From Bacillus pseudomycoides (GTDB taxonomy: Bacteria; Bacillota; Bacilli; Bacillales; Bacillaceae_G), in contig NZ_NUQE01000018.1 in assembly GCF_002582035.1 (NCBI RefSeq), positions 250,696 to 314,695 of the forward strand: a stretch of DNA of 64,000 bases. Direction: 5' to 3'. Within the stretch, counting starts at the first letter, position 1. Each line of letters opens with the position of its first letter. The translations under genes and the position numbers were made by a program. Positions 7,755 through 15,493 of this stretch are shown one piece after another. The notes beneath the pieces are model-generated. The model did no database searches and was not told where the DNA came from. It worked only from the letters and a program-made list of their open reading frames with translations.

Positions 7755-7985
7755 TTATCTTGCTACTAGTGGAAGTTTCATGAAGAGTAACAGTCCGATA
7801 AGTTCAACTAACCCTTTTTGAGAGAAAATCACTTTCAAAAAGGGAAGTTGAACTTTACCCCGCTCTAACAGGCAGTAGTGATAGAAATTTCATGAAGAAT
7901 AACTGTCTGTAAGAGCCCGATAAGTTCACCTAACCCATTTTGAGAGAAAATCGCTCTCAAAATGGGAAGGTGAACTTTATAAAAC
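7755..7985 (+). repeat. bcr-like repeat, two tandem units
   Basis: Each unit has 'CCCGATAAGTTCA(A/C)CTAACCC' followed by a hairpin. The second hairpin is a perfect 13-base stem, CCCATTTTGAGAG / CTCTCAAAATGGG (7931-7963). The link 'GAACTTTACCCCGCTCTAACAGGC' joins the two units. Immediately upstream of yqeG. Confidence 0.8.
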
Positions 7986-8006
7986 TCCTCAAAGAGGTGA
8001 AAGAGA

Positions 8007-8519
8007 TTGAGTTTATTTTTACCAAATGAATATGTGAAAAATGTGTATCATATTCAACCTGAAGAATTGAAAAAACAAGGTATAAAAGGGATTATTACTG
8101 ATTTAGATAATACCTTGATTGAATGGGATCGTCCGAATGCAACACCGCAATTGGAAGAATGGTTTGCAAAAATGAAAGAACATGGGATTCAAGTGACAGT
8201 CGTTTCGAATAATAACGAACAACGTGTAAAAGATTTTGCTGATCCACTTGGTATTCCGTTTATTCATCGTGCACGTAAACCGCTTGTTCGTGCTTTTAAA
8301 CGAGCGCTGGCAAAAATGAATTTACGTGCGGAAGAAGTAGTCGTAATTGGAGATCAAGTATTAACAGATGTGCTGGGAGGCAACCGTGTTGGACTGTACA
8401 CGATTTTAGTTGTTCCAGTTGCACAAACAGACGGGTTTATGACTCGTTTTAATCGAAAAATTGAGCGTAGAATTATGCGTAGTATGAAGAAAAAAGGTTT
8501 AATTAATTGGGAGGAATAA
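8007..8519 (+). CDS. yqeG: HAD-family phosphatase YqeG
   Basis: 170-residue HAD-superfamily hydrolase of the YqeG family (IIIA type). Motif I is 'ITDLDNTLIEW' with the nucleophile Asp and acid Asp, motif II is 'VVSNNN', and 'VIGDQVLTDVLGG' is motif III/IV with the Mg-binding Asp. The natural substrate is not known to me. TTG start at 8007 with AAAGAGGTGAAA upstream. It is the first gene of a tightly packed run (yqeH three bases later), placing it in a ribosome-assembly/NAD cluster. The upstream bcr-like repeat ends about 20 bases before the start. Confidence 0.93.
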   Translation: MSLFLPNEYVKNVYHIQPEELKKQGIKGIITDLDNTLIEWDRPNATPQLEEWFAKMKEHGIQVTVVSNNNEQRVKDFADPLGIPFIHRARKPLVRAFKRALAKMNLRAEEVVVIGDQVLTDVLGGNRVGLYTILVVPVAQTDGFMTRFNRKIERRIMRSMKKKGLINWEE

Positions 8520-8522
8520 AGT

Positions 8523-9629
8523 TTGACTGAGACGTTTAAATGTATTGGATGCGGCGTTGCAATCCAAACAGAAAATAAAAATGAAGTTGGTTATGCACCA
8601 GCTTCTTCGTTAGAAAAAGAACATATCATTTGTCAGCGTTGTTTTCGTTTAAAGCATTACAATGAAATTCAAGATGTGTCGTTAACAGATGATGATTTTT
8701 TACGCATTTTAAATGGAATTGGACAATCTGATGCATTAGTTGTTAAGATTGTTGATATTTTTGATTTTAATGGAAGTTGGCTGCCTGGTTTACACCGTTT
8801 TGTTGGAAATAATAAAGTACTTCTTGTCGGCAATAAAGCGGACTTGATTCCAAAATCTGTGAAACCGGAAAAGCTAATACATTGGATGCGCTATAGTGCA
8901 AAGCAACTCGGGTTAAAGCCAGAAGATGTTTTCTTAATTAGTGCAGAAAAAGGTCAAGGTATTGATGAGCTTGCAAGCGCAATTGAACAATATCGCGATG
9001 GAAAAGATGTTTATGTTGTTGGATGTACAAACGTTGGAAAGTCAACGTTTATTAACCGTATCATTAAAGCGTTTAGCGAGGAAACGGAAAATGTGATTAC
9101 GACATCACATTTCCCGGGGACAACACTGGATTTAATTGATATTCCATTAGATGAAAATTCATCTTTATATGATACACCAGGTATTATTAATCATCATCAA
9201 ATGGCACATTACGTTGGAAAGCAAAGCTTAAAAATAATTACTCCAACAAAAGAAATTAAGCCGATGGTATTTCAACTTAATGAAGAACAAACGTTATTCT
9301 TTGGTGGATTAGCACGATTTGATTATATAAGCGGCGGTCGTCGTTCGTTTACTTGTCATTTATCCAATCGTCTTACAATTCATCGAACGAAGCTTGAAAA
9401 AGCAGATGCATTGTATGAAAAGCATGCTGGAGAATTATTAAATCCACCAACACCAGAGGAACTTGAGAACATGCCAGAGCTTGTAAAGTATGAGTTTACC
9501 ATTCATGAACCGAAAACAGATGTTGTATTTTCAGGTTTAGGATGGGTAACAGTGAATGAAGCTGGCGCAAAAATTGCAGCGCATGTACCAAAAGGAGTTA
9601 GTGTTTCATTACGTAAATCTTTAATTTAA
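8523..9629 (+). CDS. yqeH: Circularly permuted ribosome-assembly GTPase YqeH
   Basis: 368 residues. GTPase needed for 30S subunit assembly. An N-terminal zinc finger (CIGCG...CQRC) precedes a G domain with permuted motif order: G4 'GNKAD' and G5 'SAEKGQG' come first, then G1 'GCTNVGKST' and G3 'DTPG', followed by a C-terminal RNA-binding region. TTG start at 8523 with GGGAGGAATAAAG. It overlaps nothing and lies 14 bases before aroE, clearly in one operon. Confidence 0.96.
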   Translation: MTETFKCIGCGVAIQTENKNEVGYAPASSLEKEHIICQRCFRLKHYNEIQDVSLTDDDFLRILNGIGQSDALVVKIVDIFDFNGSWLPGLHRFVGNNKVLLVGNKADLIPKSVKPEKLIHWMRYSAKQLGLKPEDVFLISAEKGQGIDELASAIEQYRDGKDVYVVGCTNVGKSTFINRIIKAFSEETENVITTSHFPGTTLDLIDIPLDENSSLYDTPGIINHHQMAHYVGKQSLKIITPTKEIKPMVFQLNEEQTLFFGGLARFDYISGGRRSFTCHLSNRLTIHRTKLEKADALYEKHAGELLNPPTPEELENMPELVKYEFTIHEPKTDVVFSGLGWVTVNEAGAKIAAHVPKGVSVSLRKSLI

Positions 9630-9643
9630 AGTGGTGAGGACTT

Positions 9644-10477
9644 GTGAAACAATTATATGGGGTAATTGGGAATCCAATTGGACATTCCTTATCACCGCTC
9701 ATGCATAATGATGCGTTTACACATTTAGAGATGGATGCACATTATCATGCTTTTCTCGTTCAAGAGAGGGAATTAGGCGAAGCGGTGAAAGGATTGAAGG
9801 CACTTGGAGTAGTTGGATTTAATGTGACAACGCCGCACAAGGTTTCGATTATGCAGCATTTAGACGAAATTGATCCGTTGGCAGAACAAATCGGTGCGGT
9901 AAATACAGTGCTTCATAAAGAAGGAAAATTAATTGGCTATAATACAGATGGAATAGGGTATGTTCGTTCATTGCAATCTATTAGTAAAGAGCCATTAACG
10001 AACAAACGTATTTTACTGCTTGGCGCTGGCGGAGCGTGTCGTGCGATTTATTATTCACTTGCAGATGCTGGTGTGAAAGAGATTGACATTGCGAATCGTA
10101 CAGTAGAGAAAGCAGAGCAGCTTATTGCAGATTGTAGAAGTGAAGTCGTGTCTTTGGCGCTTTCCTTAGAAGAAGCAACAGATAAACAAGCGCTGTATGA
10201 TATTATCATCCATACAACGACGGTAGGGATGCATCCTCATGTAGAAGATACACCGCTACGTATTCAAGGTTTGAAAAAAGGAAGCATCGTGTCTGACATT
10301 ATTTATAATCCGTTTGAAACGAAGTTGTTGCAAGACGCGAAGGCGCATGGAGCGATTGTACAAAATGGTATTGATATGTTTGTATTTCAAGGTGCACTTG
10401 CATTTGAAATTTGGACGGGACGCTTACCTGATATAGAACGAATGAAACAAATAGTAATGAAAAAGCTTGGAGGCTAA
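9644..10477 (+). CDS. aroE: Shikimate 5-dehydrogenase
   Basis: NADPH-dependent reduction of 3-dehydroshikimate to shikimate in the chorismate pathway. 277 residues. Substrate-binding '[14 protein letters not shown]' at 8-21, catalytic Lys in 'NVTTPHK' near residue 66, Rossmann loop '[10 protein letters not shown]' and 'NRT' for the NADP phosphate, and C-terminal '[15 protein letters not shown]'. GTG start at 9644 with GTGGTGAGG upstream. Sits between yqeH and yqeI with short gaps. Confidence 0.97.
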   Translation: MKQLYGVIGNPIGHSLSPLMHNDAFTHLEMDAHYHAFLVQERELGEAVKGLKALGVVGFNVTTPHKVSIMQHLDEIDPLAEQIGAVNTVLHKEGKLIGYNTDGIGYVRSLQSISKEPLTNKRILLLGAGGACRAIYYSLADAGVKEIDIANRTVEKAEQLIADCRSEVVSLALSLEEATDKQALYDIIIHTTTVGMHPHVEDTPLRIQGLKKGSIVSDIIYNPFETKLLQDAKAHGAIVQNGIDMFVFQGALAFEIWTGRLPDIERMKQIVMKKLGG

Positions 10478-10481
10478 ATAC

Positions 10482-10781
10482 ATGTTAACAGGAAAACAAA
10501 AAAGATTTTTACGTGCTCAGGCACATCACTTAACACCAATTTTTCAGGTTGGTAAAGGTGGAGTAAATGAAAATATGGTAAAGCAAATTGCGGAAGCGCT
10601 AGAAGTGCGCGAGCTAATGAAAATTAGTGTACTGCAAAACTGTGAATTTGACCGTCATGAAGTAGCAGAAGAGCTTGCTGAAGGTGCAAAAGCAGAGCTT
10701 GTACAGGTAATCGGAAACACAATCGTCTTATATAAAGAATCAAAAGAAAATAAACGTATTGTATTACCAAAAACAAAGTAA
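10482..10781 (+). CDS. yqeI: CRM-domain ribosome-associated RNA-binding protein
   Basis: 99 residues of the YhbY/CRM family, found on pre-50S particles and implicated in ribosome assembly. 'LTGKQKRFLRAQAHHL' starts the domain, 'QVGKGGV' is the conserved GxxG RNA loop, and 'ELMKISVLQN' and 'VQVIGNTIVLY' are core strands. The start is ATG 10482 because TTGGAGGCTAAATAC places GGAGG eight bases before it; the in-frame TTG at 10467 overlaps that ribosome site. Confidence 0.93.
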   Translation: MLTGKQKRFLRAQAHHLTPIFQVGKGGVNENMVKQIAEALEVRELMKISVLQNCEFDRHEVAEELAEGAKAELVQVIGNTIVLYKESKENKRIVLPKTK

Positions 10782-10807
10782 CGATTTTAGGAAATCTTAT
10801 TCCAATG

Positions 10808-10842
10808 ACAGTTCGTTGAACCAATCGGGTTCTTATAGGTAT
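10808..10842 (-). repeat. bcr-like repeat remnant
   Basis: 'GTTGAACCAATCGGGTTC' is the reverse complement of the family core, in a 135-base gap before nadD that shows no gene. Confidence 0.5.
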
Positions 10843-10916
10843 CTTGCTTCTTTGACACATTAGAAGTTTTGGGCGAGATCTATTGCCTGTAAGAACAAGG
10901 TAAAGGGGCGTTTTCT

Positions 10917-11486
10917 TTGAAGAGAATCGGGATTATTGGCGGGACATTTGACCCGCCTCATAATGGACATTTGTTAATTGCAAATGAAGTGTATGATGCG
11001 TTGCAACTGGATGAGGTATGGTTTCTACCAAATCAAATCCCTCCTCATAAACGAGATAGGGAAGTTACAAGTGTACGTAATCGCTTAGAAATGATTCATT
11101 TAGCAATCGAACAAGAAATGCATTTCTCTGTTTGTTTAGCAGAGTTTGAACGCGAAGGCCCATCTTACACGTATGACACTATGTTACAATTAACAAAGGA
11201 GCATCCAGACGTACAATTCCATTTTATTATTGGCGGGGATATGGTCGAATACTTACCAAAATGGTATAACATCGATGAATTATTGAAGCTCGTTACGTTT
11301 GTCGGCGTTGCCCGTCCTGATTATACACTTTCAACTCCTTATAAAATTGTAAAGGTAGAAATTCCAGAATTTGCTATTTCTTCATCGCTTTTACGCGAAC
11401 GGTTTACAAAGAAGAAGACATGCAAATATTTGCTTCCAAAAGAGGTACAGGAATACATTGAGAGGAATGGGTTATATGGATCGTAA
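10917..11486 (+). CDS. nadD: Nicotinate-nucleotide adenylyltransferase
   Basis: Adenylates nicotinate mononucleotide to deamido-NAD, in NAD synthesis. 189 residues. '[15 protein letters not shown]' carries the nucleotidyltransferase (H/T)xGH motif, and 'ISSSLLRE' is the ISSTxxR-type motif near the C-terminus. TTG start at 10917, AAAGGGGCG upstream. Ends 11 bases inside yqeK, indicating coupling with that nucleotide hydrolase. Confidence 0.96.
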   Translation: MKRIGIIGGTFDPPHNGHLLIANEVYDALQLDEVWFLPNQIPPHKRDREVTSVRNRLEMIHLAIEQEMHFSVCLAEFEREGPSYTYDTMLQLTKEHPDVQFHFIIGGDMVEYLPKWYNIDELLKLVTFVGVARPDYTLSTPYKIVKVEIPEFAISSSLLRERFTKKKTCKYLLPKEVQEYIERNGLYGS

Positions 11487-12045
11487 GCGAGCACTTGAAA
11501 TTGTGAAACAACAAATGCATGAAAAGCGTTATATTCATACGATTGGTGTTATGGAGACGGCCATTGAACTCGCCAAGCAATATGGTGTTGACGAGAAAAA
11601 GGCCGAGGTGGCAGCGATTTTTCATGATTATGCAAAATGTAGACCGATTTTAGAAATGGAAGAAATTATTAAGCGAGAAAATTTGCCAAAGGACTTGTTG
11701 CGTTATAATAAAGAATTATGGCATGCACCAGTTGGGGCATATTTAGTAGAAAAAGAAGTCGGTATTACAGATACTGACATATTACAAGCTATTACGTATC
11801 ATACGAGTGGACATGAACAAATGACGATGCTTGATAAAGTGATTTACGTGGCGGATTATATTGAACCCGGCCGTAAGTTTCCAGGCGTTGAAGAAGCGCG
11901 GAAGCTGGCACGAGAAGATATTAATCAAGCATTATTATACGCTTTAAAGCATACAATACAATTTTTAATGGAAAAGAACCAAACGATTTATCCATTAACA
12001 TTCCAAACGTATAATGCAGTCATTAAGGAGGACTTTACGAAATGA
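11476..12045 (+). CDS. yqeK: HD-domain diadenosine tetraphosphate hydrolase YqeK
   Basis: 189 residues. The family hydrolyses Ap4A symmetrically to two ADP. '[12 protein letters not shown]' carries the first His of the HD domain, 'FHDYAK' is the metal-binding HD, and '[11 protein letters not shown]' with '[12 protein letters not shown]' completes it. I use ATG 11476 (MDRKRALEI); the longer frame to 11371 reads only nadD sequence in another frame. Overlaps nadD by 11 bases and rsfS by 4. Confidence 0.93.
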   Translation: MDRKRALEIVKQQMHEKRYIHTIGVMETAIELAKQYGVDEKKAEVAAIFHDYAKCRPILEMEEIIKRENLPKDLLRYNKELWHAPVGAYLVEKEVGITDTDILQAITYHTSGHEQMTMLDKVIYVADYIEPGRKFPGVEEARKLAREDINQALLYALKHTIQFLMEKNQTIYPLTFQTYNAVIKEDFTK

Positions 12046-12398
12046 AAGATAGAGAATTGTTAGTATTGGCAGCACGAGCAGCTGACGATAAAAGAGCAGA
12101 AGAAATTGTTGTTTTAAATATGCAAGGGATTTCTCCGCTTGCGGATTATTTTGTGATTTGCCATGGTAACTCTGATAAACAAGTACAAGCAATCGCTCGC
12201 GAAATTAAAGGACAAGCACATGAAGTACATATTGATGTTCAGCGCATGGAAGGTTTTGAAGAAGCGCGTTGGGTGTTAGTTGACCTTGGGGATGTTGTTG
12301 TACACGTATTCCATAAAGATGAGCGTGATTACTATAATTTAGAACGTCTTTGGGGCGATGTACCGCGCGAAGATATCGCAGAAGAGTTAGGTCAATGA
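12042..12398 (+). CDS. rsfS: Ribosomal silencing factor RsfS
   Basis: 118 residues. Binds uL14 on the 50S subunit and blocks subunit joining in starved cells. 'GISPLADYFVIC' and 'EEARWVLVDLGDVVVHVF' are the family signature, followed by 'YYNLERLWGD'. ATG overlaps the yqeK stop (ATGA), and the yqeM ATG overlaps its TGA. Confidence 0.96.
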   Translation: MKDRELLVLAARAADDKRAEEIVVLNMQGISPLADYFVICHGNSDKQVQAIAREIKGQAHEVHIDVQRMEGFEEARWVLVDLGDVVVHVFHKDERDYYNLERLWGDVPREDIAEELGQ

Positions 12399-13144
12399 GA
12401 TACGAACAATTTGCATTATTGTATGATGAGCTAATGAATGATGTCCCATATGAAAAATGGGTGGAATTTACTGAACACAGCTTAGCACAAATAGGCAAAA
12501 CAGATGCAAAAATTCTTGATGTGGCTTGCGGAACGGGCAATGTCACATTGCCTCTTGTGAAAAAGGGATATGATGTAACAGGAGTAGACCTATCAGAAGA
12601 AATGTTAACAATCGCTCAGCAAAAGCTATGTGAAGAAGGTCATTTTATTCCTTTTTATCAACAAGATATGCGAGAGTTAGATGTTCCAGGTGAGTTTGAC
12701 TGTGTGACGATTTTTTGTGATTCGTTAAATTATGTATTGCAAGAAGAGGGCGTTCAAGAAACGTTTCGACGTGTCTATCATCATTTGCATCAAGATGGTT
12801 TATTTTTATTTGATGTGCACTCTCTTTATAAAATTCATCACGTATTTCAAAATGAAACGTATACAGTCAATGAAGAAGAAATTTCTCTCATTTGGAACTG
12901 CTTCACAGGTGAAGAAACAAACAGTGTCGAGCATGATTTAACATTTTTTGTACGAGATGAAGAAGAGGATGTGTATCATCGATTTGATGAGTTACATATG
13001 CAGCGTACATATCCTGTTGAAGAACTGACAAAATGGCTTGAAGAGGCTGGCTTCACCGTTCTTCGCGTAACGGGGGACTTCGAAAGAATTGAAGTAACAG
13101 AACAAACAGAGCGTATTTTCTTTGTCGCTAAAAAGAATGCATAG
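12395..13144 (+). CDS. yqeM: SAM-dependent methyltransferase YqeM
   Basis: 249 residues, class I methyltransferase fold: SAM motif I 'LDVACGTGNVTL', acidic 'VDLSEEML' and 'DCVTIFCDSLNY'. Substrate unknown. The real start is ATG 12395, overlapping the rsfS TGA by four bases; the earlier in-frame ATG lies inside rsfS. Last gene of this operon, followed at once by a terminator. Confidence 0.9.
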   Translation: MRYEQFALLYDELMNDVPYEKWVEFTEHSLAQIGKTDAKILDVACGTGNVTLPLVKKGYDVTGVDLSEEMLTIAQQKLCEEGHFIPFYQQDMRELDVPGEFDCVTIFCDSLNYVLQEEGVQETFRRVYHHLHQDGLFLFDVHSLYKIHHVFQNETYTVNEEEISLIWNCFTGEETNSVEHDLTFFVRDEEEDVYHRFDELHMQRTYPVEELTKWLEEAGFTVLRVTGDFERIEVTEQTERIFFVAKKNA

Positions 13145-13146
13145 TA

Positions 13147-13179
13147 AAAAAGCAACCGTATGAATGGTTGCTTTTTTAC
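13147..13179 (+). terminator. yqeM operon terminator
   Basis: AAAAAAGCAACC / GGTTGCTTTTTT, loop GTATGAAT. Confidence 0.92.
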
Positions 13180-13182
13180 TTA

Positions 13183-13292
13183 TAAAGTGAAACTTTCATC
13201 AGTGTGGGGCTTTATCCCCCACCTATCTTCTTCGATTTTCTCTGAAATCTTGAGGTGGGGGTCTTACTGCCCGTTAATGCGGGATAAAGGTA
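13183..13292 (-). repeat. bcr-like repeat, reverse orientation
   Basis: Starts 'AAAGTGAAACTTTCATCAGTG' and ends 'GCGGGATAAAG'. The central arm has TCCCCCACCT / AGGTGGGGG. Located between convergent yqeM and comER. Confidence 0.75.
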
Positions 13293-13352
13293 GATCGCAA
13301 AAAAATAAAGCGTTTATGAAGGGATATAGGAGTTTTTGTCGTAAGAGATATA

Positions 13353-14177
13353 TTAATGCTTATTAAATTGTTGTTCTACATGTTTTACATCCTCTTCGTA
13401 CTTCTCATGTGTTCGTTTTAACACCTTGTTAAACATATCTCCAACATGTTCTTCTAAAACGCGAATTCCTTCCCCTGTTATACCGCCTTTTACACACACT
13501 TTCTCCTGCAAAGTCGGCAAGGTGAAAATTTGTTTTTCTAACAGTTTTCCCATACCGATAATCATTTCGCTCGTTAAAATAGTAGCTTCTTCACGTGTAA
13601 TATTTGTTTCATCTACAGAGGCATCGATAAAACGTTGTAATAAATAACTGAAAAATGCAGGACCACAGCTTACGATATCGGATGCCACTCTTGTGATATT
13701 TTCTTCAATAGTAATAGGTTTAGATATTTTTTGAAATAAGTTCAATACACGCGTTTGCCATTCTTGTGAGCAGTTTTTTCCGAATGTACATAGGGAGACA
13801 CCAGCTAATGCGCGATTTGTAATACTCGGGATAATACGAGCAACATGGCATGATACAATCGTTTCTAATTGTACGGTAGATATAGGGCTTGTAATTGAAA
13901 CGAGGCATTTGTCATTTGTAAGAATCGGAGCATGCTTTGTCAAAATAGGATATATATCGAATGGTTTTACGCAAATAAAAATTAGCTCAGAGCGTTCAAT
14001 TACTTCTTGAATTGTTTTTGCTATATGAATAGAAGGATACTTTTCTTTTATATGATATGCTTTTGCGAAAGTACGATTAATAATAGTAAGACACGAAGGT
14101 TTGACAGCTTGGGCTTCGATACATGCATCAATGAGTATATTCCCCATATTCCCTGTTCCTATTATTCCTATGTTCAA
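13353..14177 (-). CDS. comER: ComER, pyrroline-5-carboxylate reductase-like protein
   Basis: 274 residues with an N-terminal Rossmann 'GIIGTGNMG' and the reductase pattern 'VISCGPAFFSYL', related to ProC. Its physiological role is unclear; it is transcribed opposite to comEA in Bacillus and linked to competence and sporulation timing. Start ATG 14177, ribosome site GAAGGAGGGGATG. It is divergent from comEA with about 80 bases between them, so the two promoters share that gap. Confidence 0.9.
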   Translation of the reverse strand: MNIGIIGTGNMGNILIDACIEAQAVKPSCLTIINRTFAKAYHIKEKYPSIHIAKTIQEVIERSELIFICVKPFDIYPILTKHAPILTNDKCLVSITSPISTVQLETIVSCHVARIIPSITNRALAGVSLCTFGKNCSQEWQTRVLNLFQKISKPITIEENITRVASDIVSCGPAFFSYLLQRFIDASVDETNITREEATILTSEMIIGMGKLLEKQIFTLPTLQEKVCVKGGITGEGIRVLEEHVGDMFNKVLKRTHEKYEEDVKHVEQQFNKH

Positions 14178-14256
14178 TGTTTCATCCCCTCCTTCGTAAC
14201 ATCTTTCTCCTAAACAATATGAAGTTTATTTTGAATTTATGAATTAGAGGTGCAAA

Positions 14257-14856
14257 ATGATGATGAATTTGCAAATAAAGTGGCTTGTTTTGTTTGCAGC
14301 AATTGGTATTGTCGGTATTTTATTTGTATGGCAAACAAGAAGTTGGCAAGAACAACCGATAGTGAAGGTGGAAGCGAGTTCTAAGATAGAAGAGAGGAAG
14401 GAGAAAACAAAGGTAACAGACTCTAAATTGCAATCGAAACCGAGTATAGTTGATGTTAAAGGAGCTGTGCATCATGAAGGGGTGTATGAATTACAAAGCG
14501 GAGCGCGGGTGAAAGATGTTATTGAAAAAGCAGGGGGATTTTTGCCGGAAGCAGATGTGACGAAGGTGAATTTGGCGCAGATTGTACAAGATCAAATGAT
14601 GATTTATGTACCAAAAAAAGGAGACCAAACTGCTACTGTGAATGGATCTTCCTTGCAAGAAGGGAAAATACAAATTAATACAGCGACAAAGGAGCAACTT
14701 GAAAAAATATCTGGTATTGGTCCTAGAAAAGCAGAAAATATTATGAAATATCGCGAGCAACACGGTCCGTTTCAAAAAGTAGAAGATTTATTGGAGGTTG
14801 ATGGAATTGGTGAAAAATCGCTGGAAAAAATAAAAGATGAAATAATTGTTCCTTAA
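14257..14856 (+). CDS. comEA: Competence DNA receptor ComEA
   Basis: 199 residues. Membrane-anchored receptor that binds incoming double-stranded DNA. One N-terminal membrane helix (about 8-24), an external SLBB domain ('VDVKGAVHHEGVYEL'), then two helix-hairpin-helix motifs ('QLEKISGIGPRKAENI' and 'LLEVDGIGEKSLEKI'). The start is one of three adjacent ATG codons at 14257-14264 behind AGAGGTG. First gene of comE. Confidence 0.95.
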   Translation: MMMNLQIKWLVLFAAIGIVGILFVWQTRSWQEQPIVKVEASSKIEERKEKTKVTDSKLQSKPSIVDVKGAVHHEGVYELQSGARVKDVIEKAGGFLPEADVTKVNLAQIVQDQMMIYVPKKGDQTATVNGSSLQEGKIQINTATKEQLEKISGIGPRKAENIMKYREQHGPFQKVEDLLEVDGIGEKSLEKIKDEIIVP

Positions 14857-14919
14857 ATGATTGACGGATTTTTTCATATTTCGCTAAACTGTAAGAAGAT
14901 TAAAAAGTAGGTGAAGATA

Positions 14920-15477
14920 ATGGAACGAGTTTCTTGGGATCAATATTTTATGACACAAAGTCATTTGTTATCACTGCGCAGCACGTGTACAAGGCTTGCG
15001 GTGGGAGCGACAATTGTGCGGGATAAACGCATTATCGCTGGTGGTTATAACGGGTCGATTGCTGGCGGTGTACATTGTATAGATGAAGGGTGCTATGTGA
15101 TCGATAATCATTGTGTGCGTACGATTCATGCGGAAATGAATGCACTACTACAATGTGCAAAATTTGGTGCGAAAACAGATGGAGCGGAAATTTATGTTAC
15201 GCATTTTCCGTGTTTACATTGCTGTAAAGCAATTATTCAAAGTGGTATTACAGCGGTGTATTATGCGCGAGATTATAAAAATCATCCGTATGCACTCGAG
15301 TTATTTGAGAAAGCCAATGTAAGAGTAAAACATGTTCCTCTTGCATTTGACGTAACAACAATAGAAGAACAACAGAAAATGCAAGAGTTAAAACAGCTTT
15401 TGTCTTCGTTAGAAACTGATGAAATGACGTTGGAGCAGTTGCAACAAGTATTACTGCAGGCAAAAAATATGGTATAA
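14920..15477 (+). CDS. comEB: ComEB, dCMP deaminase-like protein
   Basis: 185 residues. Zinc deaminase fold: 'HAEMNAL' (zinc His plus catalytic Glu) and 'PCLHCCK' (two zinc Cys), the marks of dCMP deaminases. Not essential for transformation in B. subtilis but conserved in the operon, and linked there to ComGA localisation. I choose ATG 14920; an in-frame GTG at 14911 is part of the ribosome site. Gap to comEC is 16 bases. Confidence 0.93.
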   Translation: MERVSWDQYFMTQSHLLSLRSTCTRLAVGATIVRDKRIIAGGYNGSIAGGVHCIDEGCYVIDNHCVRTIHAEMNALLQCAKFGAKTDGAEIYVTHFPCLHCCKAIIQSGITAVYYARDYKNHPYALELFEKANVRVKHVPLAFDVTTIEEQQKMQELKQLLSSLETDEMTLEQLQQVLLQAKNMV

Positions 15478-15493
15478 ACCGTGAGGTGAGTAC

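Noticed and set aside
10467-10481. TTG start for yqeI
   Set aside because: The TTG is part of the GGAGG ribosome site for ATG 10482.
11371-11475. Extended N-terminus of yqeK
   Set aside because: Sequence is nadD read in another frame; ATG 11476 matches the family start.
13160-13366. 68-residue ORF after yqeM
   Set aside because: Consists of terminator and bcr-like repeat sequence; no homology or ribosome site.
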